Assembly: GCF_000718095.1 (NCBI RefSeq)
Contig: NZ_JOEI01000030.1
Span: forward strand, 1 to 64,000
Reading direction: 5' to 3'
Origin: Streptomyces scopuliridis RB72
Lineage (GTDB): Bacteria > Actinomycetota > Actinomycetes > Streptomycetales > Streptomycetaceae
DNA: 64,000 nt
Below are positions 44,828 to 53,952 of the stretch, piece by piece. The stretch's first letter is position 1, and the number at the start of each line of letters is the position of its first letter. The notes under the pieces are model-generated. The model searched no databases, was not told the DNA's origin, and saw nothing but the letters and a program-made list of their open reading frames with translations. The translations under genes and the position numbers were made by a program.

Positions 44828-44860
44828 GTCCGAGCCGTGCGAGCCGCCGGAGGCCGTCCC

Positions 44861-46075
44861 ATGTCCGCACCGTCCACGCCGTCCGCTCCGTCTGTCGCCA
44901 AGCCCCCGCCCTTCGACCCCGGCGACCCCCTCGGTCTCGACGATCTGCTCGAACCGGAGGACCTGGCGATCCGGGACACCGTGCGGACCTGGGCCGCCGA
45001 CCGGGTCCTGCCGCATATCGCCGAGTGGTACGAGCGCGGCGAACTGCCCGTCATCCGTGAACTGACCCGCGAACTCGGCGGACTCGGCGCGCTCGGGATG
45101 TCCCTGACCGGGTACGGCTGCGCGGGCGCCACCGCCGTCCAGTACGGGCTCACCTGTCTGGAGCTGGAGGCCGCCGACTCCGGGATCCGCTCGCTCGTCT
45201 CCGTACAGGGCTCGCTCGCCATGTACGCGATCCATCGCTTCGGTTCCGAGGAGCAGAAGCGGCGCTGGCTGCCCGGCATGGCCGCCGGCGAGATCATCGG
45301 CTGCTTCGGACTCACCGAGCCCGACCACGGCTCCGACCCGGCCGGAATGCGCACCCACGCCAAGCGGGACGGCACCGACTGGGTGCTCAACGGCCGCAAG
45401 ATGTGGATCACCAATGGTTCGGTGGCGGGGGTCGCCGTCGTCTGGGCGAGGACCGACGAGGGCATTCGCGGCTTTCTGGTCCCGGCGGGCAGCCCCGGAT
45501 TCTCGGCCCCGGAGATCACCCACAAGTGGTCACTGCGTGCCTCGGTCACCAGCGAACTGGTCCTCGATGACGTACGGCTGCCCGCCGACGCCGTCCTCCC
45601 GGAGGTCACCGGACTGCGCGGCCCGCTCAGCTGTCTGAGCCACGCGCGGTACGGAATCGTCTGGGGCTCGATGGGCGCGGCGCGCGCGAGTTTCGAAGCG
45701 GCGCTTCAGTACGCCAGGACCCGGGAGCAGTTCGGCCGGCCGATCGGCGGCTTCCAGCTCACCCAGGCCAAGCTGGCCGACATGGCCCTCGAACTGCACA
45801 AGGGCATCCTGCTCGCCCACCATCTGGGGCGGCGCATGGACGCGGGCCGGCTCCGCGCCGAGCAGGTCAGCTTCGGCAAGCTCAACAACGTGCGGGAGGC
45901 GATCGAGATCTGCCGCACCTCACGGACCATCCTCGGCGCCAACGGGATCTCGCTGGAGTACCCCGTGATGCGCCATGCGACGAACCTGGAGTCGGTGCTC
46001 ACCTACGAGGGCACCGTCGAGATGCATCAGCTCGTCCTGGGCAAGGCGCTCACCGGCCTCGACGCCTTCCGGTGA
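44861..46075 (+). CDS. Acyl-CoA dehydrogenase, glutaryl-CoA dehydrogenase-like
   Basis: The 404-residue flavoprotein starts at the ATG at 44861 behind GGAGG. It has CFGLTEPDHGSDPAGMRTHA and WITNGSVAGVAVVWAR in the FAD/acyl-CoA middle domain. The C-terminus has QLTQAKLADMALELHKGILL and TYEGTVEMHQLVLGKALTGL, where the catalytic base glutamate sits in YEGT. These segments match the glutaryl-CoA dehydrogenase branch, which oxidises and decarboxylates glutaryl-CoA to crotonyl-CoA in lysine and tryptophan breakdown. No other pathway gene is adjacent. Confidence 0.9.
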   Translation: MSAPSTPSAPSVAKPPPFDPGDPLGLDDLLEPEDLAIRDTVRTWAADRVLPHIAEWYERGELPVIRELTRELGGLGALGMSLTGYGCAGATAVQYGLTCLELEAADSGIRSLVSVQGSLAMYAIHRFGSEEQKRRWLPGMAAGEIIGCFGLTEPDHGSDPAGMRTHAKRDGTDWVLNGRKMWITNGSVAGVAVVWARTDEGIRGFLVPAGSPGFSAPEITHKWSLRASVTSELVLDDVRLPADAVLPEVTGLRGPLSCLSHARYGIVWGSMGAARASFEAALQYARTREQFGRPIGGFQLTQAKLADMALELHKGILLAHHLGRRMDAGRLRAEQVSFGKLNNVREAIEICRTSRTILGANGISLEYPVMRHATNLESVLTYEGTVEMHQLVLGKALTGLDAFR

Positions 46076-46110
46076 CCCCGTGGGACCGGGCGAACCGGTG
46101 AGCGCCCTGC

Positions 46111-46545
46111 TCAGCTCTGGTTGAAGAAGCCGTCCTTGCCGCGGCCCGCGGCCTCGCCGGTGACGATCTCGGTGTCGGCGGGGCTCAGCAGGAAGACCCG
46201 GGTGGCCACGCGGTCGATCGAGCCGCGCAGCCCGAAGATCAGTCCGGCGGCGAAGTCCACCACGCGCTTGGCGTCGGCGGGCTCCATGGCCGTGAGGTTC
46301 ATGATGACCGGGGTGCCGGCCCGGAAGAGCTCGCCGATGGTCCGGGCGTCCCGGAAGCTGTCCGGGGAGACGGTGGCGATTCTGCGGTCCTGCTCCGGGG
46401 CGGCCTCGGCGACGACCCGTACGCGCGGGTCGGTCCGCCAGTTGTCGCCGTTCTCCGCACCCTCGGCGTACTCGTCGTCGTAGTAACGCTCGTCGTTGTC
46501 CTCAACGAGGCCCAGCCAGGCACTCGCCTTGCGCACCGATCCCAT
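46111..46545 (-). CDS. SepF-family cell division protein (paralogue)
   Basis: The 144-residue protein has an N-terminal membrane-targeting-like helix ([20 protein letters not shown]), an acidic linker and a SepF core ([20 protein letters not shown], then [20 protein letters not shown], then [17 protein letters not shown]). SepF polymerises and anchors FtsZ at the membrane in actinobacteria. The main sepF lies in the division cluster near ftsZ; this stand-alone gene is one of the additional SepF-like genes of streptomycetes. An AAAGGAGG ribosome site precedes the ATG. Confidence 0.9.
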   Translation of the reverse strand: MGSVRKASAWLGLVEDNDERYYDDEYAEGAENGDNWRTDPRVRVVAEAAPEQDRRIATVSPDSFRDARTIGELFRAGTPVIMNLTAMEPADAKRVVDFAAGLIFGLRGSIDRVATRVFLLSPADTEIVTGEAAGRGKDGFFNQS

Positions 46546-46821
46546 GGACGCCTCCTTTCACCGCGGTCACATGACGTTCCCTATCCCTATGGTCGACCAT
46601 CATGCGGATTGCGCGCCAAGGGGATAGTCGGCGCGCAGATGATTCGTGACGGTACTGGTGCAGAAGATGTGGCGGTTCGTCAAGGTTCTTCCAGCGTACA
46701 GGCCCTGAGTCGGTACAAAATATTACGTTCCGGCCAGATGGGTGACGCTGGGGACGGACGGGTGAACCGCTCGCTCGGTACGATGCGTCACGCACTTGTG
46801 AACGACTCTCGGGGGATTGTC

Positions 46822-47949
46822 GTGTTCGGAATCGTCAGACCGTGTACGCATCGGCTCGCCGACGGGCTCAAAGCCGAGTGGACGGCTCATCTCTGCGGGC
46901 TCTGTCTGGCACTTCGCGCGGACCACGGGCAGTTCTCCCGGGTCGTCACCAACTACGACGGGCTGATCGTCTCGGTTCTGACGGAGGCTCAGACCGAGCG
47001 CACCGCACGGCAGCGGCGCACCGCGGGCCCCTGTCCGCTGCGCGGCATGCGTACGGCGCCGATAGCCAGGGGCGAGGGCGCGCGGCTCGCCGCCTCCGTA
47101 TCGCTGGTGCTCGCCTCGGCGAAGATACGGGACCACGTCGCGGACGGGGACGGGCTGTTGAGGCGCCGGCCGCTGGCCGCCGCCGCGCGCCGGGTCGCCC
47201 ACGGGTGGGACAGGGCGGGCGCGCGCACCGGCGCGGAGCTGGGGTTCGACACGGCCGTCCTGGTCGACGCCGTCGAGCGGCAGCAGGGGATCGAGGCGCT
47301 GGCCGGTCCCGGTACGCCCCTGCTCACCGTCACCGAGCCGACCGAGACGGCGACCGCCGCGGCCTTCGCGTACACCGCCGTTCTGGCGGGCCGGCCGGGC
47401 AACAGCGCTCCACTGGCCGAGGCCGGGCGGCTCTTCGGGCGGCTCGCGCATCTGCTGGACGCCGTGGAGGACCAGCCTGCTGACGCCGCGTCGGGTGCGT
47501 GGAACCCGCTCACCGCGACCGGTACGTCCCGCGCGGAGGCGCGGCGGCTCGCCGACGACGCGGTGCGCGGAATCCGGTCGGCGCTGCGGGACGTGGAGTT
47601 CACCGACGGCAGGCTGGCGCATGTGCTGCTGGCGCACGAACTCCGGGTCTCGGTCGACCGCGCTTTCGGCACGACGGCCTGCGCGCACGAAGGGCAGGGG
47701 AGCGGGGGGCTGCCGCCCGGCTTCGGGCAGCAGCCGCCGCCGAAGCCGGGCAAGCGCGGCTTCCTGGCCGGCTGCGCGGTCTTCGTCGGGCTGTGCTGCA
47801 CCTGCAGACTCTGTTGTGCGGACGAGTACGAGGGCCCGTGGTCACGCAAGAAGCGTGAGGGCTGCTGCAACTGGTCCGACGGCTGCGACTGTTGTTGTGA
47901 AGGGTGCGACTGCTGCGACGCCTGCAGTTGCTGCGACTGCGGAGCATGA
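46822..47949 (+). CDS. DUF5685 family protein with cysteine-rich tail
   Basis: About 375 residues from the GTG at 46822 (VFGIVRPCTHRLADGLKAEW), with GGGGGA upstream. The N-terminal half contains CTHRL, HLCGLCLALRADHG and GPCPLRGMR, a pattern of paired cysteines and histidine, and is helical. The tail is striking: the last 53 residues hold 18 cysteines, mostly in CC and CDCC groups, after a Pro/Gly linker. A bound metal or iron-sulfur cluster is likely but not demonstrated. The frame is open upstream to 46609; the family similarity starts at the GTG. No neighbouring gene explains it. Confidence 0.8.
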   Translation: MFGIVRPCTHRLADGLKAEWTAHLCGLCLALRADHGQFSRVVTNYDGLIVSVLTEAQTERTARQRRTAGPCPLRGMRTAPIARGEGARLAASVSLVLASAKIRDHVADGDGLLRRRPLAAAARRVAHGWDRAGARTGAELGFDTAVLVDAVERQQGIEALAGPGTPLLTVTEPTETATAAAFAYTAVLAGRPGNSAPLAEAGRLFGRLAHLLDAVEDQPADAASGAWNPLTATGTSRAEARRLADDAVRGIRSALRDVEFTDGRLAHVLLAHELRVSVDRAFGTTACAHEGQGSGGLPPGFGQQPPPKPGKRGFLAGCAVFVGLCCTCRLCCADEYEGPWSRKKREGCCNWSDGCDCCCEGCDCCDACSCCDCGA

Positions 47950-48342
47950 CGGGCGTCCATGCGACGGGGCGTGCGAGGGGGAGGGAGAAGCGTGGCGCTC
48001 TGCGTGTGAAGGCACGCGGGGAAACGGCGCGCGTGCGCCGGAAGTACGGGGAGGCCGTGCAGGGCGTCAGCTCAACAGGAAGAGGACCACACGCGACCGA
48101 AGTCGATGTGGGAGCGCGTGACCAGCCACTGCTGCGAATGCATGAGCCAAGTGGAACAGGCATCCGTTTCCGCGTCAACCGAGCCGAGACGGACGGTTCA
48201 CAGTACGGACAAGCTTGACAACAGGCCGTAGGCACCGCTTAGCCTCCCTACGGACAAGCGGATCGTGCTGAGGGGCTCGGTCCGCCTGCGTTTTCTGTGA
48301 AGGCACTCCCGTGTTCGATCGCTGTATCCACGGAGCCTTCGC
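47950..48342 (+). other. Intergenic region with promoter for the FAD/LLM operon
   Basis: No gene is supported in these 393 bases. A promoter candidate has a consensus TTGACA at 48215-48220 and TAGCCT at 48240-48245 with a 19-base spacer, about 100 bases before the start of the FAD protein gene. This is among the clearest vegetative-type -35 elements in the window. Confidence 0.6.
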
Positions 48343-50385
48343 ATGCCTGTGTCCTCTGTGTCCTCGGTCACCGTCCGCACTCCACCCCTGACCCCGTCTG
48401 TTGTCGTGGTCGGAGCAGGTCCGCGCGGCACAGGCTTTCTGGAGCGGATCGCCGCCAACGCGCGCTCCCTGTACGACGGTCTGCCGCTGGACATCCATCT
48501 CGTGGACCCGCATCCGCCGGGGGCCGGGCGGGTCTGGCGCCGTGATCAGTCGTCGCTGCTCTGGATGAACTCCATGGCCGAGGACGTGACCATGTTCACC
48601 GATGACACGGTGGCCCTGGCCGGTCCGGTACGGCACGGACCCGCGCTGCACGAATGGGCACGGGACATCAGGGAGGGCAGGGCGCGGCTCTCCGCCGAGT
48701 CGGAGGCGGCCGAGGCGGCGCTCGCTCCGTCCGAGGCCGGGCTCCGTGCCGAGATCGCCGCTCTCACCGGCCAGACCTTCCCCAGCCGCCGGGTGCAGAG
48801 CGCCTATCTGAGCTGGGTGTACGAACAGACCGTCGCCGCCCTGCCGCCCGGTGTGACTGTCCACCAGCACCGCACGGACGCCGTGCGCGTCAGCGGTCCG
48901 CGCGGCGGACGCCAGCGCGTCTGGCTCGCGGACCGTACCGAACCGCTCCTCGCCGACCTCGTTGTGCTCACCCTCGGACATCTCGACGCCGAACCGGACG
49001 CGGAACAGGTGGAGTTGAGCCGGTTCGCGGCAGAGCACGGACTGATCCATCTGCCGCCCGACTTCACCGCGGACAGCGATCTGTCCGCCCTGCCCGCCGG
49101 CGAACCCGTCCTCGTCCGCGGCTTCGGACTCGCCTTCGTCGATCTGATGGTGCTCGTCACCGAAGGGCGCGGCGGACGCTACTCGGGGAGCGCCGGCCAC
49201 GACAACGGGGAGCTGGTCTACCACCCCTCGGGACGCGAACCGGTCCTGTACGTCGGATCGCGGCGCGGTGTCCCGTACCACTCCAAGATCGGTTACGGGC
49301 TGGACGGTGAACGGCCCCCGCTGCCCCGCTTCCTCGGGCCCGGGCAGATCGACGCACTGCTGAGCCGGCCGGAGCCGCCCGACTTCCGGCGCGATGTCCG
49401 GCCGCTGGTCGACAAGGAGCTCGGCTTCGCGCACTACCACCGCCTCTTCACCGCGCACCCCGAGCGCACCCGCGTCGACTGGACCGACTTCGAGGAGAAG
49501 TACGCCGCCGCCGACCCCGGCAGTCCCGAACTGGACGCCCTGGTGAGCGCGGCCGTACCCGACCCCGCCGACCGGCTCGATCTCGCCGCCCTCGACCGGC
49601 CGCTGGACGGGCTGCGCTTCGACTCGTACGACGCGCTCCAGGACGGGCTGCGCGACTACATACGCGCGGATCTGGCCCGGAGACACGACCCGGCCCACAG
49701 CGCGGACCTCGCCGTCTTCTTCGGGCTGCTCTCCGTCTACGGGCAGCTGATCCGCCTCGGCGACCTCGGTGATCCCGGCGGCAGCTGGCACGGCTTCTTC
49801 AGCTATCTCGCCTCCGGCCCGCCGGGACCCCGGCTGCGCCAGCTGCTCGCGCTCTCCCGGGCCGGGGTCGTCCGTTTCCTGGGCGCGGACATGTCGGTCG
49901 AGGCCGACGGGCGGCGGGGGATCTTCCGGGCGGGCAGCGCTGCCGTACCGGGGGAGTACGTCGAGGCACGCGCGCTGGTCGAGGCGCGGCTGCCCGACCC
50001 CTCGCCCGAACGCACCCGGAGCCCGCTGCTGCGCGCGCTGTACGAGGAGGGGGCCGCCGCGATCTCGGCGGGGCTGGTCCGGGTCGACCCCGGCGACGGG
50101 CGGCTGCTGGAGCGCGACGGCACCCCGCATCCCCGCCGCTTCGCGCTCGGTCCGTACACCACCGCCCGGTCCAGCGGCGCCTTCACCCGGCCGCGTACGG
50201 GCGGACCCGCGTTCCGGCAGAACGACGCCACCGCGCGGGCCGCGCTCACCCTGCTCGCCGGCCTCGCGCGGCCCCCGGCCGCACCGCCCCCGGCCGCACC
50301 GCCCCCGGCCGCACCGCCCCCGGCCGCACCGTCCACGGACGCTTCGGCTCCTCAACCGCCGGACGGGCTGCCCGTCCGAAGCTGA
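48343..50385 (+). CDS. FAD/NAD(P)-binding protein (pfam13454 type)
   Basis: The 680-residue protein opens with a Rossmann motif (SVVVVGAGPRGTGFLERIAA) and continues with HLVDPHPPGAGRVWRRDQ and MNSMAEDVTMFTDD, typical of the FAD-NAD(P)-binding NAD_binding_9 family, which has no firmly defined substrate. Middle segments (VLVRGFGLAFVDLMVLVTEG) and the C-terminal AFTRPRTGGPAFRQNDATAR are also conserved in type. The end carries a PPAAP tandem repeat followed by a short tail. An ATG with CGGAG seven bases upstream is used. It is the first gene of a probable four-gene operon with two flavin monooxygenases and a DUF1684 protein, so it may supply or process the same compound. Confidence 0.85.
   Translation: MPVSSVSSVTVRTPPLTPSVVVVGAGPRGTGFLERIAANARSLYDGLPLDIHLVDPHPPGAGRVWRRDQSSLLWMNSMAEDVTMFTDDTVALAGPVRHGPALHEWARDIREGRARLSAESEAAEAALAPSEAGLRAEIAALTGQTFPSRRVQSAYLSWVYEQTVAALPPGVTVHQHRTDAVRVSGPRGGRQRVWLADRTEPLLADLVVLTLGHLDAEPDAEQVELSRFAAEHGLIHLPPDFTADSDLSALPAGEPVLVRGFGLAFVDLMVLVTEGRGGRYSGSAGHDNGELVYHPSGREPVLYVGSRRGVPYHSKIGYGLDGERPPLPRFLGPGQIDALLSRPEPPDFRRDVRPLVDKELGFAHYHRLFTAHPERTRVDWTDFEEKYAAADPGSPELDALVSAAVPDPADRLDLAALDRPLDGLRFDSYDALQDGLRDYIRADLARRHDPAHSADLAVFFGLLSVYGQLIRLGDLGDPGGSWHGFFSYLASGPPGPRLRQLLALSRAGVVRFLGADMSVEADGRRGIFRAGSAAVPGEYVEARALVEARLPDPSPERTRSPLLRALYEEGAAAISAGLVRVDPGDGRLLERDGTPHPRRFALGPYTTARSSGAFTRPRTGGPAFRQNDATARAALTLLAGLARPPAAPPPAAPPPAAPPPAAPSTDASAPQPPDGLPVRS
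50271..50330 (+). repeat. Four perfect 15-bp tandem repeats
   Basis: The unit GCCCCCGGCCGCACC occurs four times head to tail at 50271-50330 and encodes PPAAP units near the protein's C-terminus. Being in frame, copy-number changes alter only the linker length. Confidence 0.95.
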
Positions 50386-50400
50386 AAGGTAAGGCCCGCC

Positions 50401-51522
50401 ATGTCCGCCACCCGACCTCCGCACCGACCCCGGCACAATCCGCCGCACAATCCGCCGCACCGCCCGCTGTATCTCGCCGCCGAGATCGGCGGTCAGCGGT
50501 CCTTCGACGCCGCGGGGTACGTCGAACTCGCCCGGCTCGCCGAGCGGGGCGCCCTCGACTTCGTCACGCTCCAGGACTCCTTCGCGCGCCCCGGCCCCGA
50601 CGCGCTCGCCGTGCTCTCCCGGGTCGCGCCCGCGACCGAGCGCATCGGGCTCGTGCCCACCGTCACCACCACCCACACCGAGCCGTTCCATGTCTCCGCG
50701 GCCGTGGCCACCCTGGACTGGGTGAGCCGGGGCCGGGCCGGCTGGCTGGTCGATGTGTCCACCACTCCGGCGGAGGCCCGGCTGTTCGGCCGCCGCCCGG
50801 CCGCCTCCGTCCCCGCCCTGTGGCAGGAGGCGGGCGAGGTGGCCGAGGTGGCCGCCCGGCTCTGGGACAGCTGGGAGGACGACGCCGAGATCCGCGATAC
50901 ATCGACAGGGCGCTTCATCGACCGCGGCAAGCTGCACTATGTCGACTTCGAGGGCGCCACGTTCACGGTCCGCGGCCCGTCCATCGTGCCGCGCCCGCCG
51001 CAGGGCCACCCCGTCACCGTGGTCGACGCGACCGAGGGGCACAGCAGGGAGACCGCCGCGCGCCACGCGGATGTGGTCCTGGTCAGGGCCGGGCGGCCCG
51101 ACGAGGCGGCGGCGATCAGCGAGAAGCTCCGGTCACGGGCCGCCGACCACGGCCGTGACCCCGGCACCCTGCGGGTGCTGGCCGCGCTCACCATCGATCT
51201 CGGCGACGGCGAACGCCCGGTGGAACCCGGTCTGGAGAGCGCGCCGCGCACGACGGCCGGCGACACCGGACCGCACTACCGCGGCGGCCCCGTCGATCTC
51301 GCCGACCTGATCACCAGCTGGCACGGCACCGGCGCCGTGGACGGCTTCCATCTCACGCCCGCCGAGCCGCGGCGCGATCTCGAACGGCTCGTCAACGGCA
51401 CGGTGGCGCTGCTCCAGCACCGCAGTCTGTTCCGCACCTTCCATCCGGGCGGCACGCTCCGCGAGCATCTGAGCCTCGCACGCCCGGCCAACCAGTACGC
51501 GCCCGCGGGGGGAACCTCATGA
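50401..51522 (+). CDS. LLM class flavin-dependent oxidoreductase
   Basis: The 373-residue protein has the bacterial-luciferase-like TIM-barrel signature: LYLAAEIGGQRSFDAAGYVE at the start, FVTLQDSFARPGPDALAVLS, TERIGLVPTVTTTHTEPFHV and DWVSRGRAGWLVDVSTTPAE. It uses reduced FMN from a separate reductase to oxidise an unknown substrate. It starts 15 bases after the FAD protein gene and overlaps the second monooxygenase gene by four bases (ATGA). The two LLM proteins are different subfamilies, so they may act in sequence or as a pair. Confidence 0.88.
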   Translation: MSATRPPHRPRHNPPHNPPHRPLYLAAEIGGQRSFDAAGYVELARLAERGALDFVTLQDSFARPGPDALAVLSRVAPATERIGLVPTVTTTHTEPFHVSAAVATLDWVSRGRAGWLVDVSTTPAEARLFGRRPAASVPALWQEAGEVAEVAARLWDSWEDDAEIRDTSTGRFIDRGKLHYVDFEGATFTVRGPSIVPRPPQGHPVTVVDATEGHSRETAARHADVVLVRAGRPDEAAAISEKLRSRAADHGRDPGTLRVLAALTIDLGDGERPVEPGLESAPRTTAGDTGPHYRGGPVDLADLITSWHGTGAVDGFHLTPAEPRRDLERLVNGTVALLQHRSLFRTFHPGGTLREHLSLARPANQYAPAGGTS

Positions 51523-52862
51523 CGACCGACACTTCCCGTACCGCCCGCAAGCGGATCCATCTCGCCGCGCACTTCCCCGGGGTCAACAGCACCACCGTAT
51601 GGACCGACCCCCGTTCCAAGTCGCAGATCGACTTCTCCTCCTTCGAGGCCCTGGCGCGCACCGCCGAGCGCGGGAAGTTCGACTTCTTCTTCCTGGCCGA
51701 GGGGCTGCGGCTGCGCGAACACAAGGGCCTCATCCACGATCTGGACGTGGTCGGCCGTCCCGAATCCCTCACCGTGCTGAGCGCGCTGGCCGCCGTCACC
51801 GACCGGCTCGGCCTCGCCGCCACCGTGAACGCCACCTTCAACGAGCCCTACGAACTGGCCCGCAGGCTCGCCACGCTCGACCATCTCAGCGCGGGCCGCG
51901 CCGCCTGGAACGTGGTGACGTCCTCCGACGCCTTCACCGGGGAGAACTTCCGGCGCGGCGGCTATCTCGACCGCGCCGACCGCTACACCAGGGCCGCCGA
52001 GTTCGTGGCGACCGCGCGGGAGCTGTGGGACTCCTGGACCCCGCCCGCGCCCGGCGCCCCGTACGGCACACCGCGCCCGTTCGCCCACTCCGGGCGGCAG
52101 TTCGAGATCGAGGGGGAGTTCACCGTCCCGCGCTCCCCGCAGGGTCACCCCGTGGTCATCCAGGCGGGCGACTCGGAGGAGGGCCGGGAGTTCGCCGCCT
52201 CCGCCGCCGATGTCATCTTCACCCGGCACGGCACCCTGGAGGCGGGCCGCGAGTTCTACGCCGACACCAAGTCCCGGCTGGCGAAGTACGGCAGGGACCC
52301 GGATGACCTCAAGATCATGCCGGGGGTCACCGTCGTCCTCGGCGACAGCGACGCCGAGGCGCAGGAGCGGGCCGCCGGGATCCGCAGGCAGCAGGTCTCC
52401 CCGCAGAACGCGATCCTCGCCCTGGAGCAGGTCTGGGGGCGGGACCTCTCGGCGTACGACCCGGACGGGCCGCTGCCGGGGATCGATCCGGACCCGGACT
52501 CCGCGCTGGTCCAGGGCCGGGTGCGGATCGGTGATCCGCTCGCGGTCGCGGCCAAGTGGCGGGCGCTGTCCGAGGCCAAGGGGCTGTCCATCCGGCAGAC
52601 CGTCATCGAGACCACCGCGCGGCAGTCCTTCATCGGCACCCCGGAGGGCGTCGCCGAGAGCCTCGACACCTTCGTGCGGACCGGGGCGGCGGACGGCTTC
52701 ATTCTCGTACCGCATCTGACCCCGGGCGGTCTTGACGACTTCGTGGACCGGGTCGTACCGCTCCTCCAGGAGCGTGGGGCCTTCCGTACGGAATACGAGG
52801 GCGCCACCCTGCGCTCTCATCTCGGGCTTCCCGCACCCGAATGGAAGGGGTCAGCCGCATGA
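51519..52862 (+). CDS. NtaA/SnaA/DszA-type FMN-dependent monooxygenase
   Basis: The 447-residue protein belongs to the larger LLM subfamily that includes nitrilotriacetate, pristinamycin IIA and dibenzothiophene-sulfone monooxygenases: IHLAAHFPGVNSTTVWTDP, then RAAWNVVTSSDAFTGENFRR and the PQGHPVVIQAGDSEEGREFA segment are typical. Members cleave C-N or C-S bonds with reduced FMN. It starts at the ATG overlapping the previous stop and overlaps the DUF1684 gene (ATGA). Substrate unknown; organosulfur or amine compounds are plausible from family precedent only. Confidence 0.9.
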   Translation: MTTDTSRTARKRIHLAAHFPGVNSTTVWTDPRSKSQIDFSSFEALARTAERGKFDFFFLAEGLRLREHKGLIHDLDVVGRPESLTVLSALAAVTDRLGLAATVNATFNEPYELARRLATLDHLSAGRAAWNVVTSSDAFTGENFRRGGYLDRADRYTRAAEFVATARELWDSWTPPAPGAPYGTPRPFAHSGRQFEIEGEFTVPRSPQGHPVVIQAGDSEEGREFAASAADVIFTRHGTLEAGREFYADTKSRLAKYGRDPDDLKIMPGVTVVLGDSDAEAQERAAGIRRQQVSPQNAILALEQVWGRDLSAYDPDGPLPGIDPDPDSALVQGRVRIGDPLAVAAKWRALSEAKGLSIRQTVIETTARQSFIGTPEGVAESLDTFVRTGAADGFILVPHLTPGGLDDFVDRVVPLLQERGAFRTEYEGATLRSHLGLPAPEWKGSAA

Positions 52863-53689
52863 GCACGGATGTAACGGATGTATCCGGCGTTTCCCTCACA
52901 TCTGTTCAGAAATGGGAGAGGTGGCGCGAGCGCCGGGCGGCCACGGTCTCGGCGCCGTACGGACCGCTCTCGCTCACCGGCACGCACTGGCTCGCCGACT
53001 ATCCGGAAGGTCATCTTCCGGATGTCCCCGGGGTGTGGCGCGTGGATGAGGACGGGGACGGGGTGGTGCTGACGGCGGCGGACGGAGACGGACTGACCGC
53101 CGACGGCCGGCCGCCGGGTCCTGTCCGGGAGATCCGGCTGACGGCGGACAGCGGCCCGGTCGAGGAGTCCCGGATCGCGGCCGGCGGGCGCAGGCTCGTC
53201 GTGCTGCGCCGCGAAGGGCTCTGGGCGGTCCGTTCCTTCGACCCGGAGTCCGCCGCGCGGCGCGCGTTCCGGGGCATCGAGGCCACGCCGTACGACCCGG
53301 ACTGGACGCTGCCGGGCCGCTTCCGGCCGTACGGCACGAGCCGCACCGTCCGGGTCGAGAACGCCGACGGGCGGGAACGGGGCCTCGGGCTCGGCGGTGA
53401 GATCGCCTTCACCGTCGGCGGTACAGAACACACCCTCCAGGTCGCGGTCGAGCCCGACGGCTCGCTCTGGGCGGTCTTCGCCGACACCACCAGCGGGAAG
53501 GGGAGTTACCGCTTCCGCTTCCTGCGGCCCGCCGCCCCGGCGGCGGACGGGTCGGTGACGGTCGACTTCAACCGTTCCCTGCTGCCGCCGTGCGCCTTCG
53601 CGGACCACTTCATCTGCCCGTTCCCGCCGCCCGGCAACACCCTCCCGATCGCCGTGCCGGCGGGCGAGCGTCAGGTGCTGCCGGGCTGA
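52859..53689 (+). CDS. DUF1684 domain protein
   Basis: The 276-residue protein is DUF1684: WERWRERRAATVSAPYGPLS and LTGTHWLADYPEGHLPDVPG at the N-terminus, then a beta-rich core with PYDPDWTLPGRFRPYGTSRT, and the hallmark VDFNRSLLPPCAFADHFICP. The FNRSLLPPCAF..F CP end is the most conserved block, with two cysteines. No reaction is established for the family. The ATG overlaps the monooxygenase stop, so it is the last gene of the operon. It may bind or hydrolyse the product of the monooxygenases (inference). Confidence 0.87.
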   Translation: MSTDVTDVSGVSLTSVQKWERWRERRAATVSAPYGPLSLTGTHWLADYPEGHLPDVPGVWRVDEDGDGVVLTAADGDGLTADGRPPGPVREIRLTADSGPVEESRIAAGGRRLVVLRREGLWAVRSFDPESAARRAFRGIEATPYDPDWTLPGRFRPYGTSRTVRVENADGRERGLGLGGEIAFTVGGTEHTLQVAVEPDGSLWAVFADTTSGKGSYRFRFLRPAAPAADGSVTVDFNRSLLPPCAFADHFICPFPPPGNTLPIAVPAGERQVLPG

Positions 53690-53952
53690 CGCCTCCGATA
53701 ACAGGGGCGAATTCAAGACAGGACTAGTCCTCACCCGCTGATGACGCGGTGATCGCACCAGGTGTTCGCACATGGAACCGTCCCTGCCCGGAAGCGGTCG
53801 GCCGACGACCCGGCGTACGAGGGCCGTTGCGGGTGTCCGTCCTGAAGTCGACCTTGTGTGTTACTGGCCAGTCTCGGAATAGTGGGAGCCGCAACCTCCG
53901 TGTCAGGTACACCCCACATGGCCTGACACGGTCCCCCCACAGGAGGCTGACG

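Noticed and set aside
47904..48218. A 104-codon plus-strand frame overlapping the end of the DUF5685 gene
   Set aside because: It begins inside the cysteine-rich tail, has no ribosome site and no recognisable features, and runs into the promoter of the next operon.
50271..50330. Tandem 15-bp repeats considered as a CRISPR-like array or regulatory repeat
   Set aside because: There are no spacers, the units are contiguous and in frame, and they encode a PPAAP linker.
48175..51066. A 963-codon minus-strand frame opposite the FAD protein and first LLM gene
   Set aside because: Same reason: no protein-family signal, while the plus strand holds recognised flavoproteins.
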